Shown: positions 37,701-51,200, counted from the stretch's first letter. The stretch is DNA of 64,000 nt from Pampus argenteus (GCA_036937835.1 CM072880.1:2047501-2111500), one strand, 5' to 3'. Notes: generated by a model from the letters alone, not told the origin. Translations and numbers: made by a program.

Positions 37701-37903
37701 ACACTTTGCGCTGCAGGTTGGGTGAAAAGATTAACACTTTTTCTATTATTACCTGCATAAATATGAGCATGCATCAATAATTCATCCTAATGGCTCAATG
37801 TGTGTGATTATGTGTCAGCTTCTCATCCTCTCAAGGATTTGCATTTACTGCCTTTTCTGCTGCTTCACGTGAATTTGATTTGCACTGCGGCAGGTAAAAA
37901 GAC

Positions 37904-37905
<2 letters not shown>
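34793..37905. other. non-coding stretch
   Basis: Features are minor: three GTATAC words with flanking CGGTA/TACCG (35467-35494), an 8-bp stem (CTTAAACT...AGTTTAAG, about 35397-35420), and a poly-A tract (about 36310-36327). A Pol III B-box-like word GTGGTTCGATTCCAGCC (37211-37227) may be a SINE trace. No gene is recognised. Confidence 0.5.

Positions 37906-37945
<40 letters not shown>
37906..37945 (+). repeat. (GT)20 microsatellite
   Basis: Perfect GT tract, the longest in the window. Confidence 0.97.
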
Positions 37946-37946
<1 letters not shown>

Positions 37947-38069
37947 GCCTACGCATTCCCTTGACCAGATCCCATTAGCCTGTAGCTATTTATTTCCAGC
38001 AGTAGAAAGATACTGATACCAGAAGAGAACATCAAAAGGAGGCAGAAAAGTCATGTGCTTATGCATGTT

Positions 38070-38095
38070 GTGTGTGTGTGTGTGTGTGTGTGTGT
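38070..38095 (+). repeat. (GT)13 microsatellite
   Basis: A second GT tract about 125 bp after the previous one. Confidence 0.96.
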
Positions 38096-38934
38096 TGCTG
38101 CTTTCTGTGGTGATTTCAGACCTCACTATTGATCTCAACACCAGTAACTTCTGAAACGTTCCTACACATTTAGAACATCATTTCTCACTTGTCTTTCCAG
38201 GCTTCCTCCGTCTTTGTACGTTTATCTGTAGCGCTGCAGTCATGTTGCTTCTTGGAATTCCTCTGGAAAAAAATAAATACCGCTGCAGGGGGAAAGTGAG
38301 CAAAAATGAACTGTGAGCAGAAACAACTTTTGTTAAAAGTTAAACAGTGTAGGCAATGTCTCCAATCTGGTCCTTTTTGATGCCAGAATGGAGACCTTGT
38401 GACATGATGATGCTATTTAAACTACTGTGGTGCTGTGTGTTTTTTTTTTTTTAGAAAACACACTGATGGTTTGCAATAAATAAAGCAAACAGAGATATAA
38501 TGAGTTCTTTTGTATTTAGGAAATAAACAAGTTAAAGTCATGCATGATTTCTGATCTGTGACTAATCATCATAAAGCTTGCAGCAAAGTTTCTACAGTAA
38601 AAATAAGCTGCTTGATGTTCGATAGGATGTATTTCTTGACCTCGTCAGAAGTCATCATGGATATATCACCATATGGAGATCATCTAAATAAAGAGATTAC
38701 GTTGCACATTTTCTCCTGATTGTTTAGATGAACAGTAACAGAAATATGTGTGTGTATAGAAGGAAAGAAGTGGGCTTGAGAGAAAGTTCAAACCTTCTCA
38801 CACCCACAACGTGAAGTGGGTACGAGTGTTACGAGAAGAGGGTTTCCAAAGCAACGAGCAGTTGACGGACTGTACACCAGTTATAGGTGTCAAGTGATTT
38901 TACAGAAGACCTCGACAACAACCTGACAGACACA

Positions 38935-39245
38935 CACAGTTGTGTATTATGGTCATAGAAAGCTGTTATGCTAACGCTTCATTCATTTGGAGCCCTGGTT
39001 TGGACCCCATCCACTCCGAGTTTATGAGAGTTTTTCATATGGAACAAACTTTTGCATCTATATGAACAGCAGCGATCAGTCCCACAGTGATGAAACCCTC
39101 CATGATAACCTACTGAACACCACCAGCACCAAACAACAGCTAAAACATAAAGTTAGCGACTAGCTTTTGGAGCATTTAGTAGCTGAAGGTCCAGATATTT
39201 CCTCTCAGGAGTCGGTAGAGAACAAAAACAGAACTAAAAGTTTAG
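38935..39245 (+). mobile_element. non-autonomous fish interspersed repeat, copy 1
   Basis: CCACTCCGAGTTTATGAG, CACAGTGATGAAACCCTCCA, ACCAGCACCAAACAACAGCT and CCAGATATTTCCTCTCAGGA then GTCGGTAGAGAACAAAAAC are words I recall from a common dispersed teleost repeat. No coding capacity is seen and its ends are not defined. It shares a core with the copy near 48,100 in opposite orientation. Confidence 0.55.
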
Positions 39246-42200
39246 TTTGAGGCTTGTTTCGACTGCCCTGTGACAACATGGTGTCTTTCCTGGTAGTAAA
39301 TAAACGTTACGCCGTTATCTCTCCACATCCATCTCAGCCACAACTTCATTAATGGAGAAAAGTGCGCCTCCTATTTACATTCTTCTTCCTGCTGGTTCCT
39401 GCCTCATTTCCCTCTCTTCAGAAAAAGCTATTTGCTGCCATTCAACCTTGCACAGTATGAAAAAACAATAGATCCAGATAAAACCAAAGACAGTGAATAC
39501 AGCATGAAGCACTAATTTGTTTGGAAGTGTCTATTTGATCATTATTTCATTGTGCCCTCGTTGAGTGTTTTTTTTCATATGTTCGCCGTCAATCACCTGA
39601 CATCTACGGGAAGGAGAAGTGCCTGCTGGGAAACGTTACATTACAAGAACGTGTCCTTATAAACAACAGTAAAGATGTTCGATATCATGAGACTTCAAAA
39701 CTGTTCGGAAGATGTCATATTGAATTGTGTACATTTAATTTATTTAAAATAGAAAAGCCTCCCGAGTCCAGTGTGTTTCTTTGAACTTAAATTAAAGACT
39801 TTTTTTTCTCCTGTGGTGCAAGCGTATTAAAAATATCATTTATAAAAGACCACCTCAGCTGCATTGTCAAAATATTTTGATGAAAAGCAGCTGCACTGTT
39901 TGTCAGAGCCATAAGATGTTAATTAGAACATGAGTTTAATGACAGATTCTGGGAGTGAACCGTCCCTTTTTAAAATGGAAAGTGGAAAACTGGCAACGCT
40001 GAAGCGCTGCAGAAAGTTTGTCATGCGATGCCAGCAGCGAGGGCAGCTGCAGCTGGAGGGGTCTGAGGTCACCAACAGATGTCCTTCACAACCTCCAACG
40101 CTGGGCTGTTACCCCTTTTGTCACAGTTCTCTTTTCAAACTGCCAAATCAGATACTGACATGCAACTTGTGAGATGAAAAAGAGAGAAAAAAAAAACAAC
40201 AACCCACATTTCAAATAGGGAAATGCTTTTGGGGCCGACTCGATGGCTTCCCCACTCAAGCAACAAATGAACAGTTCATGTCTGAGATGTGCTGAGATCT
40301 ATACGCTGCTCAAAAACATACAGATGCATTGCTCATTGTACTTTTCCACTTCAGGGATTCAGATTAGCTTTACATCATCCATCTTTTCCACTCAGTTCAC
40401 ACAAACTTGTGCACGTCAAAGCAGTTATTTGTTTAGGAGGCAATATTTGAGCTCTCTTTGGGGCCTTGAGTCTCTCTTTTCAGTCCCTGGATCACTGCAG
40501 ACGGACAGAAATACTCCAGAACCTGAACCTCACAGCTGAATTAAGACATTTTTTTCTTTTGTGAAGTTCGTCAAAGTAATTTTTTGCCTTTATTTTGAAT
40601 ATTAACATCATATCTAAAAAAAACGGTTTAGACCACTTAGTATTGAGACCACACGCCTGGAAAGCCACACTCAACTTACTTTTCACATCTGATATAAGAA
40701 CCGTGCAGGTTTCGTTCTGTGAAATCTCAAAGCAGCCTTTGATATCAATGATCAGAGCTCTTGACAGCTTTAAGTATTAAACTCTTATCTTTTCCTATAT
40801 TTTGCTACAACACACATATTCCTCAAAGCTTCTGCAGGTTTCTCTTCTCCTTCTGTTTTTATTTAGATTTGTATATACCGCCATCAAATGCACATACAGA
40901 TCAGATGGCTTCAGATTTACTTATTTTAAGACCCATTTATTTCCTTTTTTGTTTAGGAATTCACTTGTACCCAAAACAACAAGCAGTGAAGCCTTATGAG
41001 CTGCAGCTCGACTTTGGTGTCTTATTATTTTGACTCAATCAGTACACAACATCAATAGGGAAACGTCTGGAAGTGGCTGCAGTGGGAAAAAGGGATTTGA
41101 TAGTTCTGCATATTTTGGTGGTTTTTGAGAAAATACCAAAAATAACTTCATGGCTTCAAAGATTAAAGGTGCCACATCTCTCAACAAACAAATGTACGGC
41201 GATAAAAAAGTAGTTTTGGTGTTCATACTACTCTTCTGGGTTCAAGGGTTGCTAAATGTTACTGAATTTAACGTTTGCCTGGTTTTGGAGCTTTTAGCCT
41301 GAACCTCCTGCTGACCTTTTAAAAGTTCTCTTTTATAACTGCTCCCACGCTAAGTAAATACAGCAAGCAAAAAAGCAAGATACAGTTTCACAGTTCTTAT
41401 GCAATCGTCTGCTTGCACTCATATATTCCCCTTTTCTCCCCCAATAACTGGTCACTGTTCCTTTTCTTTGTGGTCATTTCCGTCGTATTCTTCTTAAATG
41501 TGACTGCATAGCTTGTGACTTTGTACTTCTCCCAGTTGGACGTACCGTAGGCAGCAAACACGGTGTCAGGGTAACCTGCCCTCGACCCATGTGTGCAAAC
41601 TATGACCGAGATTAAAAGCAGCCCTGTGATAACAGCCTTCCCTGCTCTCTTTATAGCCAATGGATTTTAGTAAAGCATCCGTCCTCTAGTGGTTTGACTT
41701 TTTAAAAACAGAATCAATCAAAATCACTGTGTCTCTTTCCCTCCCTTGTTACTTCCCATCAGCCCCTTACGAATCGAACTTTCTGGTCCTTGTCATTCTC
41801 CATTTGTCCACCAGATGTCCTCGCACTGTCCTGCCTTTCTCAGTGACCAGACTTGTGTATTTCATTATAGCCGTTTTATCTTGCTGCCTGTTGATGAGCT
41901 CTGCCTGTTTTTACCCATTTCAGTTCTGGACTTTTGAACCTTGGTTACTGACAAACGTCGTCCACATGTTTTCTAACGACTGATCAAGTAAACCTTATTT
42001 TACTTGCTTCTTCCCTGCAGCCTAAAAACCCAATCCAGTTACGACCTTATTAGACGATTTCATCCTAAAGATTCATGCCCGATGACAACGTTCAGTACCA
42101 ATGCAGGAAGTAGCATGTCCTTTTATGTAGAAGAATTACGTCTGGATTATGTTCACAGACAAAGTATTTTCAAATTAATGAAGCATTACATTTATATATT

Positions 42201-45200
42201 GCTCTGAAGTCAGAGGAAAGAGGTTGATGGAGGTGGCAGAAAACGGATCTGGGGTTTGCAGAATCATCCAATAATAAAGGTCCCTGCTTGGTGCCCGAGT
42301 CCAAACATCTATCACCACAACCGTCATGAATTTGTTTGGCCCGTTGGATCCTATTGGGCTCAAGTTGAGTTGCAAAACACTAGTGTGAAGTTATTACATA
42401 TAGCCAGACTCCTCTTCCCCAGTGTATTTCCCCAACATGTGTTAATGGCTTTGATGGACAACTTCTACAAAATGTCATATATACAATTTCACACAATTGA
42501 AAAAGCTCAATGAATCCATGTCAGCCAACGTCTTCCCTTCAGCTCCCCGTAGACCTTCCTGTTCAAAGACGAATATATAATAGAAAACATGTCAGAGCTG
42601 CAGTTGACAGTTTTTAGACGAACTCTTATATGCTCGTGAACCCAGGAGGACATCCTTACGCCTTCTCACCCACCACTGTTAGATCGCCGCACAAGACTTT
42701 TCTAAAATGAATCATGCATTTCTTATTTTAATTGTTCCTATATCCTTCTTGTATGTAATCCACACTGATTTTAACCATTATGACCTCCTCAGCTAAACCA
42801 ATAACACATACATGTGATTGTACTTCTGTTCCTGAAGCCCATAATCAAGCAGCAAGGCCAAACATTGACCTCATACTGTGACCCTTTTTTTCTTAATTGG
42901 TCTTTTCTACGATGATGTTTTGAAATTAATTACTTTTAAGAGAGCCCCTGCTTCCTTTTCACGGCGCAGTGCTGCCGTGTTTTACAAGCATCAGGCAACC
43001 CGAGTGGTGTTCTTGGCACAACTGTCAACCTGATTGATTACCTTGGTAAATGTCTAAAGGTTGAGCCTCTCACCTCTCGACATTTCGCTACAGTTTCCTT
43101 TTGGTTCACTTTGACTCCAAACTTGGAAAAAGAATTAAAAAAAAAAAAAGTAGAAAAATTCCTAATGCTGACAGTGGTCTTAGAAAAATAAATGTCAGGG
43201 AGAGAGCGAGGCAAGAGGAGGAGAGCTTTAATGCCAAGACTAAAATGAACCTGATATAAATGTAAACTGCTGCGTCACACAGGATGTAGATGTCATGAGA
43301 TTATGGCACAAATCATTTCCATTTCAGCAAGTACCTTCAATTTCTCTATAGCCTTTAAAACTTTATTTAGCTTTGAATGTGAGAAAAAGTTTAAATGCAA
43401 TTTTAATATCTCATCCCAAGAAAAGAGATTTTAAGACTTTTGGAACATTTCATTATAAAACTGAGATATTCGTCACAGTAAAACTCCTCCAGGTCTGCAA
43501 ACGCCACAGATGCCGCAGATGTGGTTTTATTATGAAAGAAATAAATGAATCCAAGCCTTGTGACGTCTGATTAGATAGACAATTTGTTATTTAGCACAAA
43601 TGTGAGACATCACGGTGTGTGGCGATGATATGCTGGTCCATGTTCGCACAGCCCACTCACCATGAACCCAACATTTTCACCAGTAAATGTCATGCTCCGG
43701 TCACAAAACAATGACTTCATGCTGCCTACATGAAATTTACTAGTAACTGTTCATGCTGGATTTATGATTTGCCTTGTGGCTGTGTTGACCTGCTGTATAC
43801 TTGACAGGCTTTTTCTTTATGGGAGCTTTAAAACTACTAAAGGTGACTAAAAGAGCTTCCAGAGCTCACCGATGGTCAACTTTAAGGTGGTGTATTGTTG
43901 GAAGTCATTGTTATTCCTCTATTATTTTTAATGTTTTTCTTTATGGTCCAAGTTAGCATTGAACATATGGAGCCCAAAAAACTGACAAAATGCAGTAAAA
44001 TGTTATCAGACCTTTTTAAAGTTAAAAAATATAACTGAATACTGAAAAATCAATAATACGGAGCATTAAAAGTAATATCAAGCTTTATAAATAAATAGGT
44101 GTTTTTTGATGGATGGACTCAGCTTTAGGGTTGTAAAACATTTTATTATATATTATTTTTAATAACATGGTTGTGGAGCTCTACGGGGAAACATCTTCAA
44201 ACCTCCGACTGACTGAATGTGTCACAATAAGATAAGAAATTATTAAATCGGGAGTACAAATTGTCAAATCAGGAGCATGAATTGCTTAATCAAGAGCACA
44301 AATTATTATTTTTTTCTTTTTTCCTTCATGGTTCTGTTTATAAGAGAAGTAAGAAGTTGAAAAATTAAATGAAATGAAAGATAGAGAAGTAAAATAAATT
44401 TATTTTATCAATTGATTGATGGTAAAATAAAATAAATAAAAAAATAAAATTAGGTTAAAGGAAAAGTATAAACAGCTTGTAAAACCTGTAGGTTTTAGGG
44501 TCACAGTGAGCGAAGAGAAAGCTTTTAAAGATATTCAGTATTTCATGGTGTTCCCTGGTGTGTCGGTCTTTCATGGGGAGCCTGGCTTTCATTTCCCAGA
44601 GGTTGAAGGATATTACAAGAAGAAAGGCAGAAATTTAAATGTGACTCAGCTTCTTCCGTCAAATATAATAAAGTGAACTAAAGCTGGTGTAAAATAGAAA
44701 AAGAGATCCTGTTCCATTTCAATAACCTCATTTGTACAAAGATATTTTCCGTTTGTACTTTCTAACCGGCCATTGATCTAATTAATTTATGTGGCTCAGC
44801 ATGAAGGAAAGAACGCCTGCATCACATGCGAGGTGGCGGCGTTTCAACAGACACCATTCCTTAATCCTGACAGGTTTTAATTTTCCTTGTCAGATAGAAG
44901 CTGTAGTAAATGAAAATACCTCGAGTCAGTGTCCCGTGAGGCTTAAAGAAGACGACAATGACATATTTAAAAGAAAATATCTCATTTCATATTTTGCCTT
45001 GTTTAATCACTCCAGTGTGTTTGTGACTAAACTAAAAGCTTCTGGATAGTTACTGTGTTTTATGCTTGAAAATAAAAACTCTTAAACATGTTAAAACTAT
45101 AACTTTAAAAAAAAAAAAAAAAGTTTTCACTCTTCAACATCCCAATCAAACTTTTAGATTAAAAAAAAAAAAAAATCATCTTATAAGATACGTAATGTTC

Positions 45201-45517
45201 CTTTTTTTTTATTATTAATCCAACCAAGAGTTACAGACAAAAAGCAATCAATTTATGAATGCTTAATATGTGCAGACAGAAGCAATTCAGGCTCCAGAAA
45301 TTGGAATCAGACAAATGATTGAGTTCCTAACAATATCCTCATTAGCTGAAAGCCCTCGTTCTCCAGGGCTAATGTATCTGAAGCAGAAACAATCACGAAG
45401 GACGGAGTCTGTGGGAACTTCACAGAACTTTGCAGTAAAAACTGAATAGTTCATATCCATGTAAACACCATGAAAATAAAGGGACATAACATACTTATGT
45501 GATTGTGTTATTTATAT
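39246..45517. other. long non-coding stretch
   Basis: No gene is recognised. Several 60-100-codon frames (39930, 40243, 40761, 41397 minus, 41729) have no domain. There is a degenerate 22-bp repeat at 44237-44310 and poly-A tracts near 43138, 45107 and 45160. Repeat-free enhancer-like blocks lie at 42890-43230 and 45240-45490; the latter includes the inverted repeat AGCCCT...AGGGCT at about 45350-45369. Confidence 0.45.
44237..44310 (+). repeat. degenerate 22-bp tandem repeat, about 3 units
   Basis: AAATTATTAAATCGGGAGTA, AAATTGTCAAATCAGGAGCA and AATTGCTTAATCAAGAGCAC form three related units. They resemble a motif seen inside dispersed fish repeats. Confidence 0.6.
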
Positions 45518-46036
45518 TGTGGCGTCTGACCCCGACCCAGCACAGACTCAGACAAAGTTTGTGGTGTTAAGGTCCAATTTATTAAAGCAAAATAAAAGCA
45601 GGAACTTTCCAGTCCAACATAAATTCCTCCCGAGCCGGGGACAGTCAGGGTTAAAGGGAAAAAAGGGGCTTTCACGCTCTGTCCTAAATTGCCTACAAAA
45701 CAAAAGAGAAAAGCATGAGTTTTCAAATAAACATCATTAAACAATGCGGCATGAGTGGAGTGTGGAGATCGTCACTTACCGCCGGACAGTGTTTCCCCCA
45801 GGAGAGTTGAGCACAGAGTGAGGGAACCAACCTGAGCTCCTTTTGAGCACAGCTGCCTCTGATTGAACAGGTGCGATCAATTCCAGCTGCTCCAGGATGA
45901 TACGTGGTAGGTACCGCCCCTCCACTAGTTGCCCTAGGCAACGGGCCTGTCTGAGGCCCTGCACTTCGTGTCCCTCACTCTGGCTCACCCTGTAAGAAAC
46001 CTTACCTGTCCGGCGGGGCTGGAGCGAGACTCCACA
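45518..46036 (-). mobile_element. solo LTR of a retrotransposon, 519 bp, 4-bp target duplication
   Basis: The ends are TGTGGCGTCT (45518) and AGACTCCACA (46036), a 9/10 terminal inverted repeat beginning TG and ending CA. ATAT flanks both sides (45514-45517 and 46037-46040). On the minus strand a poly-A signal AATAAA (45583-45578) lies about 60 bases before the end, consistent with an LTR in minus orientation. There is no internal gag-pol and no second LTR, so it is a solo LTR left by recombination. The 4-bp duplication is compatible with a Gypsy-type element, but the family is not established. Confidence 0.75.
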
Positions 46037-46710
46037 ATATGCTTTTTATTATACTGGATGTCCATGTTAAAAATGGTTAAATAAATTGAACATGAGGTTG
46101 ACCAATTAGAATAGGGAGGGCGGGCCTTAAAGAGACAGGAGCTAATGTTGTTTTTTTTGCTCTCAACCATTTGGCATCCCATGAAAGAAGTGACCTTGTA
46201 AAAGAGAGACAGTTGAGAAGGTGCTTTCAACTTTTGCAAGTCAATTCAAAGAAGCAAAAAAACTGTTGGATATCTGAGAGTATGTTATAATGATAGGAAT
46301 AGATCAGCTTTTTAAAAGGGAACAGAATTCAGAGGACTTTATTCAGATCGTGTTGAGTGCTCTGACCTTCTTTTGGGTCTCTTGTCAACATGGTTGCAAA
46401 GCTGAAATTCACAGTTTAAGTTCGGAAACACAGATTTACTACAATGAAAGCTGTGATTAGGATTCTGTAGCAGATCTTTTTAAAAGGTCTTGTCTCTCCT
46501 TCGCTCAGAGCTGACAGCAATCAATTAGATACCAAGTTGTATTTTGTCCTACAGGCTGTGTGAAGTTTTCCTTTTTCACTGCTGGTACTTTGGGAGTTGA
46601 CCATATGATAATCTCATTAATCAACACTCAACCACAACAAGACTGCAGTTTACAACAAGAAAGCTATTACAATAGGAAGTTGTTTTTTAATTAAAGCTGC
46701 CCTTAAGCTT

Positions 46711-46711
<1 letters not shown>

Positions 46712-46741
<30 letters not shown>
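46712..46741 (+). repeat. (CA)n microsatellite
   Basis: About 15 perfect CA dinucleotides. Confidence 0.96.
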
Positions 46742-46742
<1 letters not shown>

Positions 46743-47283
46743 GCAGGAGTAGTGCTGAGAGCATGTTTTGGTGCACAGACAGACTCCATACATCACCCAT
46801 GCGCCCGTGCATAAGCAAAGCAATTATAGCATTGAGAGGCGAAGAGAGACAGAACAGAGTGAAAAATAAGCGCGTGATGAGCGTGTCCCCTTGAATTGAT
46901 GGCTTTGGAGGTATTTATGTTGAACGCGGTTCCACCGGAGGGCCTCGGGAGCTCCGTCATCCCATCTCCCTGCCTCCGTGCTCTTGCTCATCATCCCATT
47001 CAAATAAAATGTAAATCCCTTCTCTCCCCAGTTCCTACCATGTCAATACGTCTTTGACTCCCACTCAGCCCCCCATCTATTCAGCATCTCTCTCCTCCCT
47101 CCGTGACTCTTCCTCTTTGTTTTAATACTCTGGCTCTCAGCTTTCCAGCTACCTGCTGCTTTTCTCCCATATCTCCTTATTCTGGTGTGGCTGATGGATA
47201 CAGGCTGTAGCCCACTATGGCAGGAGAGTTTTATCACTCCAAGCCCAACAAATCAATCCAGTTTCATAAATACATCAGCGGTT

Positions 47284-47308
47284 ACTTCTTCTTCTTCTTC
47301 TTCTTCTT
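47284..47308 (+). repeat. (CTT)n microsatellite
   Basis: About eight CTT units followed by poly-T. Confidence 0.92.
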
Positions 47309-47848
47309 TTTTAAAGTGACTGTGGGCGAGATCTCATTAACTCCAACTAAATTTAATTGCAATTACTCTGAATGCTCTCCGGGACCTGTATATGTTTGTG
47401 TGTGTGTGTGAGTGTATCACAAGTGCATCGAGGACACACAACATTATAATTAATTAACAATATGATAAACATGTTTTCTATTATGTATGTGAACTTTTTT
47501 ACTCTTAAAGTTTATCTCGGTTCATTATTGACGAGTAGACATCAAGGACAGTTTGCACAGTGTCTGCAGATAATCTCAAGAAAGTAATTATAGTTTTATC
47601 TTACAATTACATCTGTTGATTTCTCATTTACATTTAAAGTTGCTCTTCTGATTGACCGACTGGTACAAACTTGAGGAGCTATTCTAAAATAGGACAGGCT
47701 GTATTGTTGATGGATTAAATATGAATCTGTTGTAATTTGTTTGTTTGTGATGAGTCAGCAATTCACAGTACTGGTTCTTTCTTCCATTAGTACACCAGTA
47801 AACGCAGCTTGCACATAGTATACTAAAAATTCATTGGACGAAGCAGAG

Positions 47849-48260
47849 TTCTTCTTCTTCTTCTTCTTCTTGCCATCCATCTGGAGTTCGCACCAGTGAC
47901 GTCACATCCAAGCAGCCTATTGAAGTCACCGTCTGTAACAATGAACTTTAAGGTACTTCACATCGGTTTCAGACTCAGTCTCCACGGTCAGCTCAGTTAT
48001 TGTTTGAGGCACATTAACAGAGTCTAATGTGCATTTACACATCCGGTAGACACGGAGCAACGTTACTACTCTCCTTTTAGCTCCATTTTTGGTCTCCACC
48101 AGCTTCTAGATGCTTTTCTTAGATGCTTTATTCACCACGCTAGTTTTCTCTGTTTGCCATCCAGTGCTAGGCAGGTAATGTACAGTGAGTTAAGATGCAA
48201 ACAGCTGCCTGCGGTAGAATGAAAACTACGAGCCAAAGAAGCCAAAGAAGCCAAAGAAAG
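47849..48260 (-). mobile_element. non-autonomous fish interspersed repeat, copy 2
   Basis: It is preceded by (CTT)7 at 47849-47871. On the minus strand it reads GCTGGTGGAGACCAAAAATG then GAGCTAAAAGGAGAG, and ends with GATGTGACGTCACTGGTGCG. These words recur in a common teleost repeat and match the core of copy 1 (GTAGAGAACAAAAACAGAAC then TAAAAG). A 9-bp unit GCCAAAGAA is repeated three times at about 48233-48260. No coding capacity is seen. Confidence 0.55.
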
Positions 48261-51200
48261 CTCTGTAGAGCCGTGTATCTGGCTGATAATTCTCATAATA
48301 AATTAGCTGTAAATGTGTGCTTACTTGAATATTTTCTGTAAAAGCAGGTCCCTGCAAATTTTTCTGCAATTTTCTTGTAACTTCTGCTGCAACTGCCAAC
48401 AAGAAAATATATCAAACAAGGTTTTTTTTTTGTTTTTTTTTGTTGTGTAAATTGCAAATAATTTTAAATAAACACAAAATGACTGTATAAGGAGAATAAA
48501 CAGCCACTAGCAGCACACAAGACTATTTTTCTTTAACAGCATTGTACCGTCATTCACTCATTCTGTAATGACGTTTTGGTTGCACTGCTCTAATATTTCT
48601 CATCAGGCAGCGGAAGCTACAGTAAAAACCATCATTATATGTGCAGGGAATCTTCTCCGGCTTCCTCCGACCAAATGTCATCATCCAAATCTACTGCAAA
48701 CTAACATTTGGTGGCATTGTCTGTTGATATCCTATATCCCAGCTTATATTCTTACTCTGGGCAGATTGGGGGTTCAGCCGAAGACTTACTTTGGGATGTG
48801 GACAGCTGAGCTCATTCCACTGGGCGATGAGTTTCAGATACCAGGATGAGATTGTGGAATAGGACCAGAGTAATCCCAGGTCACCTTCACACAGCATCAA
48901 TCCTTTATAGGCAGCAGCCACCCTCCATCTCTTCCTCTACTTCCTCCCTTCACTTCTTCCTTGCCTGTCCATCTATCTGTAATTTTTTTCTCCTTCTCCA
49001 TCTCCTTCAAACTGCTCCAAACGCCTACTAAGTTGGCTTAATCACAAATAGTTACCGTCTTATCGGCCTATATCACAAAGTAGGGTTATAATAAAGAAAA
49101 ACAGTATACTTCCACCATATTTAAGATTACAATCCACCTTACAAAGGACGAGAACAGTACGTACAGAAACTGGAAGTTGAGTTTAGCCAAACTACGTAAC
49201 AGATATTATAAAATCTTAATTTTATGCTGATTATTAATCATTTTCACACACTTTACATAAAACCCCAAAGCTTTTAGATATTGCACTCTTTGGCTATTTT
49301 AATGAATTAAACCCTTAAATATACTCAAATATGTGATTTAAAAGGTAGCTTTACATCAAATCCTGCAAAGTCCATGAGAATCAGCTGCAGAGGACTCTGG
49401 TTTATCTTATGTTTGTTAGCCATTATGATTACATAAACAGTAGTTACTGACCTATTTATGTTGTAGGGCAAACACTTACATAAATTAGCTTCAACCAAGG
49501 CTTATTGCAAATTATACATGTCGTCTTCCCTCCAAGAAGAATATTTCTACGGCATAAAAATGTTCATCCTGGCTTTGTCCGGAGACGTACAGTAGATCTA
49601 CGTTTCAGTCTCGTCTGTTTTATCACTTTGGTGCATCCAGATCTTTGTTAAAGATTATTCCTATAACCTGAAATTTCATATAATATAAAATGATCTATTA
49701 TTTAAATTTGACATTGTGCCGCTACCGCATGAGTGATTTGATGAGGAACAAGTGAACGTAAGACAGATTACACTTGTGAACCCCAGCGTTCACCAGGCAG
49801 ACACAAAGCACATCCATGGAGGATGCATTGAGGGTTATGAATACTGTATTACCCAGTGGGGTTGAATACCCTCCCCCTATAAACTACAACTACATACAGA
49901 AACACACTGAATGAAAACATGGTTTGTGGGACTACAGTAAACACTGTCCATTTGAAGAATGCTAGCAGACTAAAAACATACCTAAAAATGTTTGATTTAA
50001 GGTCTAGTTGCCTGTGCAAAGAAAAGTGTGCGTGTTTATTTCTTTAATTTATTTCTAATAAATTGCACTGAATGCATTTTCCTTTTTAATTTATGTTGAG
50101 ATAAATAGGTTGTGTCCTCAGAAAATCCTCATTTTCTCTCTGCAATTTCTATTAAACCCTTTATTAGTCCAAATTCATTGGCAATTTCCTCTTAACCAGG
50201 CATATTTCAACAGTTTTAACTAGTGTACACCAGCCGCAGCAGTGAGGTAGAGGACAACAAGCATGCTACTCTGACCTCTGGTGTTCATTTGTGGGAAAAA
50301 GCTTTCCAATCTTTGACTCTCACTTTGTAATTTTCTGCCATGTCTGTTGTTTTCTTGTGAGGGGGGGCGACATCTTATGTTGTGTGCAGACTTGCAATTT
50401 CCATAATTGCCCTACCCGAAGATGATGTTTGATTGATGTTTGTGAATATTGTCAAGGCATCAATGTGAAAAATAGATGTTGTGGTGTTGACAAGACAGAG
50501 GACAAGAGAAGGCAATTCATTTCTCGTGTCTGCATGAGGCGTAAATCCTACATGAGGGTGCTTATCCTGCAGAAATGACGCATGGCTGACTTCGAGCAAC
50601 GGGCTGTGGTAAAAATGTGAAATGTGCACACTTCAGAGGTGTTTCAGCCACGTAGACTCTAAAAAATGAATAAAGGCCGACTTTGGATGATCTGATCTTT
50701 GATTCACAGGGAGCTGGTGGAAACCTTTTTATCTGTGAGCTCCCGGTATCACAGAAGAAGATCAGACATGCATCTTTCACTTCATCTGCCTACATAATGT
50801 AGACAGACAGATATACAACGATTTAGGCTTTTTCCATATGTGATAAACTCACGTTTAGCTTTTAGGAAAATGATATATACACACGTTACCCTGCAGCACA
50901 ATAATTATACTTCTGCTTATGCTCTACTCCAGAATAAATGAAGTTATTGTGAGGTGAGAAACAGTGTCACCTGAGGGATGCCACTAAAGTTGTCTTGAGC
51001 TCTTGTATGTAGAGACACTCTGTCACTCTGTTGCCATGGAAACTATACAATATGCATTTGGTGTATATGAACTTTGAAAGGGCCAGAAGCTTGAATGATG
51101 GAGATTTGATTTTGACGGTTCTCTTAAAGAGAACACATCATGCTTTTTCTGTTATTCATATACTGTTAAAATGTCTCAAATGTCTACGTTAAATATGATC

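Larger units (their letters stand above)
46041..47848. other. non-coding stretch with simple repeats
   Basis: It holds (CA)n at 46712-46741 and CTT repeats at 47284-47308. A short segment GCGGGCCTTAAAGAGACAGG (about 46120-46140) resembles a dispersed fish repeat. No gene is recognised. Confidence 0.5.

Noticed and set aside
40540..41040. Possible LINE 3' fragment in several overlapping frames
   Set aside because: No block matched a known reverse-transcriptase motif in order; likeness was only in general composition.
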